Shown here piece after piece: positions 8,157-9,466 of a stretch of DNA of 9,466 nt (positions are counted from its first letter, which is position 1; each line of letters begins with the position of its first letter). Position numbers and translations under genes: made by a program. Location: NCBI GenBank assembly GCA_028275295.1, contig JAPWUY010000038.1, positions 1 through 9,466 on the forward strand. The letters run 5' to 3'. The notes beneath the pieces were generated by a model. That model was given only the letters and a program-made list of their open reading frames with translations, did not search any database and was not told the DNA's origin. This stretch comes from Thermodesulfobacteriota bacterium (GTDB lineage Bacteria > Desulfobacterota > Desulfocorpusculales > Desulfocorpusculum).

Positions 8157-9153
8157 CACGAGGCCCTCTCCATTTTTCCTTCCCTTACAGTCACCCGGAA
8201 TTTCTCCCTCTTCGGGTCTCCGAACTCGTCCATGACGATCTTCGACTGAAGCCCCTCGAACTCCCCGATCTCCAAGATGGCACCCGCCAGTGCCTTACCC
8301 GAAGCCCGGGCCTTCTCGAACGCTTTGAAAAGGACCTGGGCTGCCTCGTATCCACACACAGCGGGAAAGTCGGGCTCCCTTCGGAATCTCTGGAGAAAGG
8401 CTTTTCGAAAATTCTGGTACCTCTCGGATGGATGGTCTGGGAGAAAGGGCACTATGCTGTGGAGGCCCTCCACGGCTTTGCCTCCCTGCTCCAGGATCTC
8501 CCTCGTCATGGACCATGGCGAGGCAAAGGCCGTTCCCTGCCATCCATTTCGTCTCAAGATCTCGAGGATGAGGGCCGTATCCAGAGCATTGTGCACTATG
8601 AGCAGGGCATCTATGTCGAAGTTATTGAGCATCTGAGCAGCGCGCACTATCTCTTCGGGTCTGGCCGCTTGGGTAGCCATGGTCACGGGGACAGAGCCAT
8701 GCCAATTCTTGAACGCCCTCTCGAACCTCTCAGCATAATCCTGGGCATATGTGGGATTGTTGAGGTCGTAGATCACGGCCATGCGCTTTATCCCTTTCTC
8801 TTGCGATATCCACTTGGCCAGATCCAAAACCTCCTTATCGATTGGCTCGTAGACTCGGAAAAAGAGGTCCTTTTTTCCACTCAGAAGGGGAGATGCAGTA
8901 GTGGGACTTATCATGACCGTCTGATGGGCTTCCAGAACAGGAAGCGCGGCCAGGGACATAGTGGAGAGCGTGTGGCCTATGATCCCAATCACCCCGGACT
9001 CGACGAGCTCCCGATCCACCTCCAGGGCTATCTCCCTGTGAGTGTGGCCACAAAGCCTACCCGCACAGGCTCTGAAGGGTGATCACACGAAAGCGCGAAC
9101 CCCAGGCCCAGTGCCGAGGCGAGAATTCGGAGCGCGCGCGAAATTAGGAGCAT
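8156..9153 (-). pseudogene. Broken periplasmic substrate-binding protein gene (Peripla_BP_6 / LivK-like)
   Basis: ATG 9153 follows a GGAGAGGGGG site and begins a secretion signal (MLLISRALRI, hydrophobic to 22) ending FALSC, a possible lipoprotein cysteine at 23. Then comes the hallmark first strand RVGFVATLTGR, and an in-frame TAG at 9030-9028 ends a 41-residue peptide. From 9034 another frame continues EIALEVDRELVESGVIGIIG and runs 292 residues to TGA 8158-8156. It contains conserved family blocks: GHTLSTMSLAALPVLEAH, VMISPTTASPLLSG, FFRVYEP, MAVIYDLNNPTYAQDYAERF, the ligand-lobe GYEAAQVLFKAFEKA and a C-terminal FRVTVREGK. The first strand normally connects to 'ALxVDREL' through about 40 residues that contain the 'GxxGxxLAVEEIN..GGI.GR' helix; these are absent. 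The reading is therefore an internal deletion plus frameshift. The intact protein would bind an amino-acid-like or small organic ligand in the periplasm. No transporter partner genes are adjacent. Confidence 0.85.
8164..8171 (-). promoter_or_regulatory. Ribosome-binding site for the hybrid kinase inside the upstream gene
   Basis: On the - strand GGAGAGGG ends 7 nt before ATG 8156 and 4 nt before GTG 8159. The spacing favours ATG 8156. The site lies in the last codons of the binding-protein gene, whose TGA (8158-8156) shares its A with the kinase ATG, an arrangement typical of translational coupling. Having its own strong site may let the kinase be translated although the upstream frame is broken. 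Confidence 0.65.
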
Positions 9154-9175
9154 CTTGGCCCCCTCTCCAGAGGTA

Positions 9176-9203
9176 ATTCTAGCAGGGTGACCGAGGCCAT
9201 CAA
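9176..9203 (-). promoter_or_regulatory. Candidate sigma70-type promoter of the binding-protein/kinase operon
   Basis: Reading the - strand, TTGATG (9203-9198) and TAGAAT (9181-9176) are separated by 16 nt. They match the TTGACA/TATAAT consensus at 4 and 5 of 6 positions. A transcription start near 9169 would give a leader of about 15 nt that just includes the Shine-Dalgarno sequence. In an otherwise very GC-rich spacer this is the only convincing pair I see. It is not verified experimentally. Confidence 0.5.
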
Positions 9204-9208
9204 ACCCT

Positions 9209-9222
9209 TTTCCGATTGGAAA
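9209..9222. promoter_or_regulatory. Short dyad upstream of the -35 box, possible regulator site
   Basis: TTTCC-GATT-GGAAA is a perfect 5-bp inverted repeat around a 4-nt centre. Its centre lies about 46 nt upstream of the inferred transcription start and just outside the -35 box, where a class II activator would bind. It could equally be chance or a small hairpin. No regulator gene is present in the window to match it. Confidence 0.3.
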
Positions 9223-9313
9223 TCCGGGGTTGGCAAGGGAGGTATCCAGGGAAAGACCACCCCCCGCGTTATCCCAGGGTTTCCCCCGCAAGGCCTCTCC
9301 CCCCGGCTTGGCC

Positions 9314-9350
9314 TCCCCTCGGAGGGGCGGGCTCCGCACGCCCGAGGGGA
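9314..9350. repeat. Strong 9-bp inverted repeat (GC-rich stem-loop)
   Basis: The arms 9314-9322 and 9342-9350 are perfect reverse complements. The enclosed 19 nt can form a smaller CGGGC/GCCCG stem, so the whole can fold as a nested hairpin. No T-run follows in either direction within a few bases, so it is not a standard intrinsic terminator. Confidence 0.6.
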
Positions 9351-9364
9351 ACGCTTGGGCTTGA

Positions 9365-9429
9365 CCGAGGCATGTCCCCGCTAGGGCACCGGGCCTTCGT
9401 TTGCCCCCCATGAATATGTTATGCCTCGG
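9365..9429. repeat. Perfect 9-bp inverted repeat with 47-nt spacer
   Basis: The arms are CCGAGGCAT (9365-9373) and ATGCCTCGG (9421-9429). The flanks (A before, C after) do not pair, so the repeat is exactly 9 bp. The spacer includes the GC-rich GGGC/GCCC elements. It could be the outer stem of a folded RNA or the ends of a small palindromic repeat unit. Confidence 0.5.
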
Positions 9430-9466
9430 CTCGCGTACGGCTTTACCACGCGGACGCGGAGACCGC

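Larger units (their letters stand above)
9223..9466. other. GC-rich non-coding block with several inverted repeats, unidentified
   Basis: No convincing gene is present; frames stay open on both strands, but the translations are Gly/Pro/Arg-rich and unlike proteins. Strong dyads stand out. A 9-bp stem TCCCCTCGG (9314-9322) pairs with CCGAGGGGA (9342-9350) around 19 nt, and it competes with a 5-bp hairpin CCCCT/AGGGG (9315-9319, 9323-9327) and another CGGGC/GCCCG (9328-9332, 9340-9344). A separate perfect 9-bp inverted repeat, CCGAGGCAT (9365-9373) and ATGCCTCGG (9421-9429), encloses 47 nt. The 10-mer TGACCGAGGC occurs at 9188-9197 and again at 9362-9371. The block is richer in CG dinucleotides (for example 9430-9460) than the genes. 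It may be a dispersed palindromic repeat, a structured RNA or the edge of a neighbouring element. I recognise no known riboswitch or RNA family. Confidence 0.4.

Noticed and set aside
9026..9040. Programmed frameshift producing a full-length binding protein
   Set aside because: There is no slippery run, and about 40 conserved residues are missing, which frameshifting could not restore.
8144..9082. 312-codon open frame on the + strand opposite the binding-protein gene
   Set aside because: The opposite strand encodes recognisable Peripla_BP_6 blocks; this frame shows none.
9314..9350. Rho-independent terminator
   Set aside because: The stem is strong, but neither side is followed by a T-run.
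9154..9411. N-terminal extension of the binding-protein frame back to ATG 9411
   Set aside because: The extension is Gly/Pro/Arg-rich, while ATG 9153 has a good Shine-Dalgarno and begins a proper signal peptide.
9410..9466. Start of a + strand gene running off the right edge
   Set aside because: It has no ribosome-binding site, only 19 codons are visible and the composition is not coding-like.

Overview
The window reads as an ordinary, gene-dense bacterial chromosome segment from a Gram-negative (diderm) organism: it carries an outer-membrane efflux lipoprotein, a tripartite ABC exporter and a large hybrid sensor kinase. Arginine is written almost entirely as AGG, and isoleucine often as ATA, in every gene on both strands. 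That codon habit, with high GC and the style of the MacB/NodT and sensor-kinase proteins, suggests a deltaproteobacterial (Desulfobacterota-like), possibly thermophilic, lineage. The taxonomic guess is inference; no marker gene is present.

Left part, + strand (1-3723): the 3' end of a MacA/HlyD-type periplasmic adaptor, a MacB-type ABC ATPase, a MacB-type permease and a NodT-family outer-membrane lipoprotein. The genes overlap or nearly touch (ATGA overlap, 14-nt overlap, 11-nt gap), so this is one translationally coupled operon for a tripartite ABC efflux pump. The ATPase and permease, usually fused in classical MacB, are separate genes here. A 166-nt gap then leads to a stand-alone 12-TM major facilitator transporter (3890-5119).

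Right part, - strand (9153 down to 5154): a periplasmic ABC-type (Leu/Ile/Val-family) substrate-binding protein gene, overlapped by 1 nt by a 1000-residue hybrid histidine kinase (TM, dCache-like sensor, TM, HAMP, PAS, PAS, HisKA, HATPase, REC). No transporter permease or ATPase accompanies the binding protein, so it was probably a ligand-presenting partner of the kinase. The binding-protein gene is broken: the conserved N-terminal strand stops at an in-frame TAG, and the rest resumes in another frame with roughly 40 conserved residues absent. This fits a short-direct-repeat deletion. The kinase itself looks intact. The MFS gene and the kinase are convergent, 34 nt apart.

The last ~310 nt (9154-9466) hold no convincing gene. 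They contain a plausible sigma70-type promoter for the binding-protein/kinase operon, a dyad just upstream of it, and a GC-rich block with several strong inverted repeats that I could not identify. I found no CRISPR array, insertion sequence, tRNA or rRNA. The most notable observations are the orphan binding-protein/sensor-kinase pair with its deleted partner gene, and the unexplained structured DNA upstream of it.
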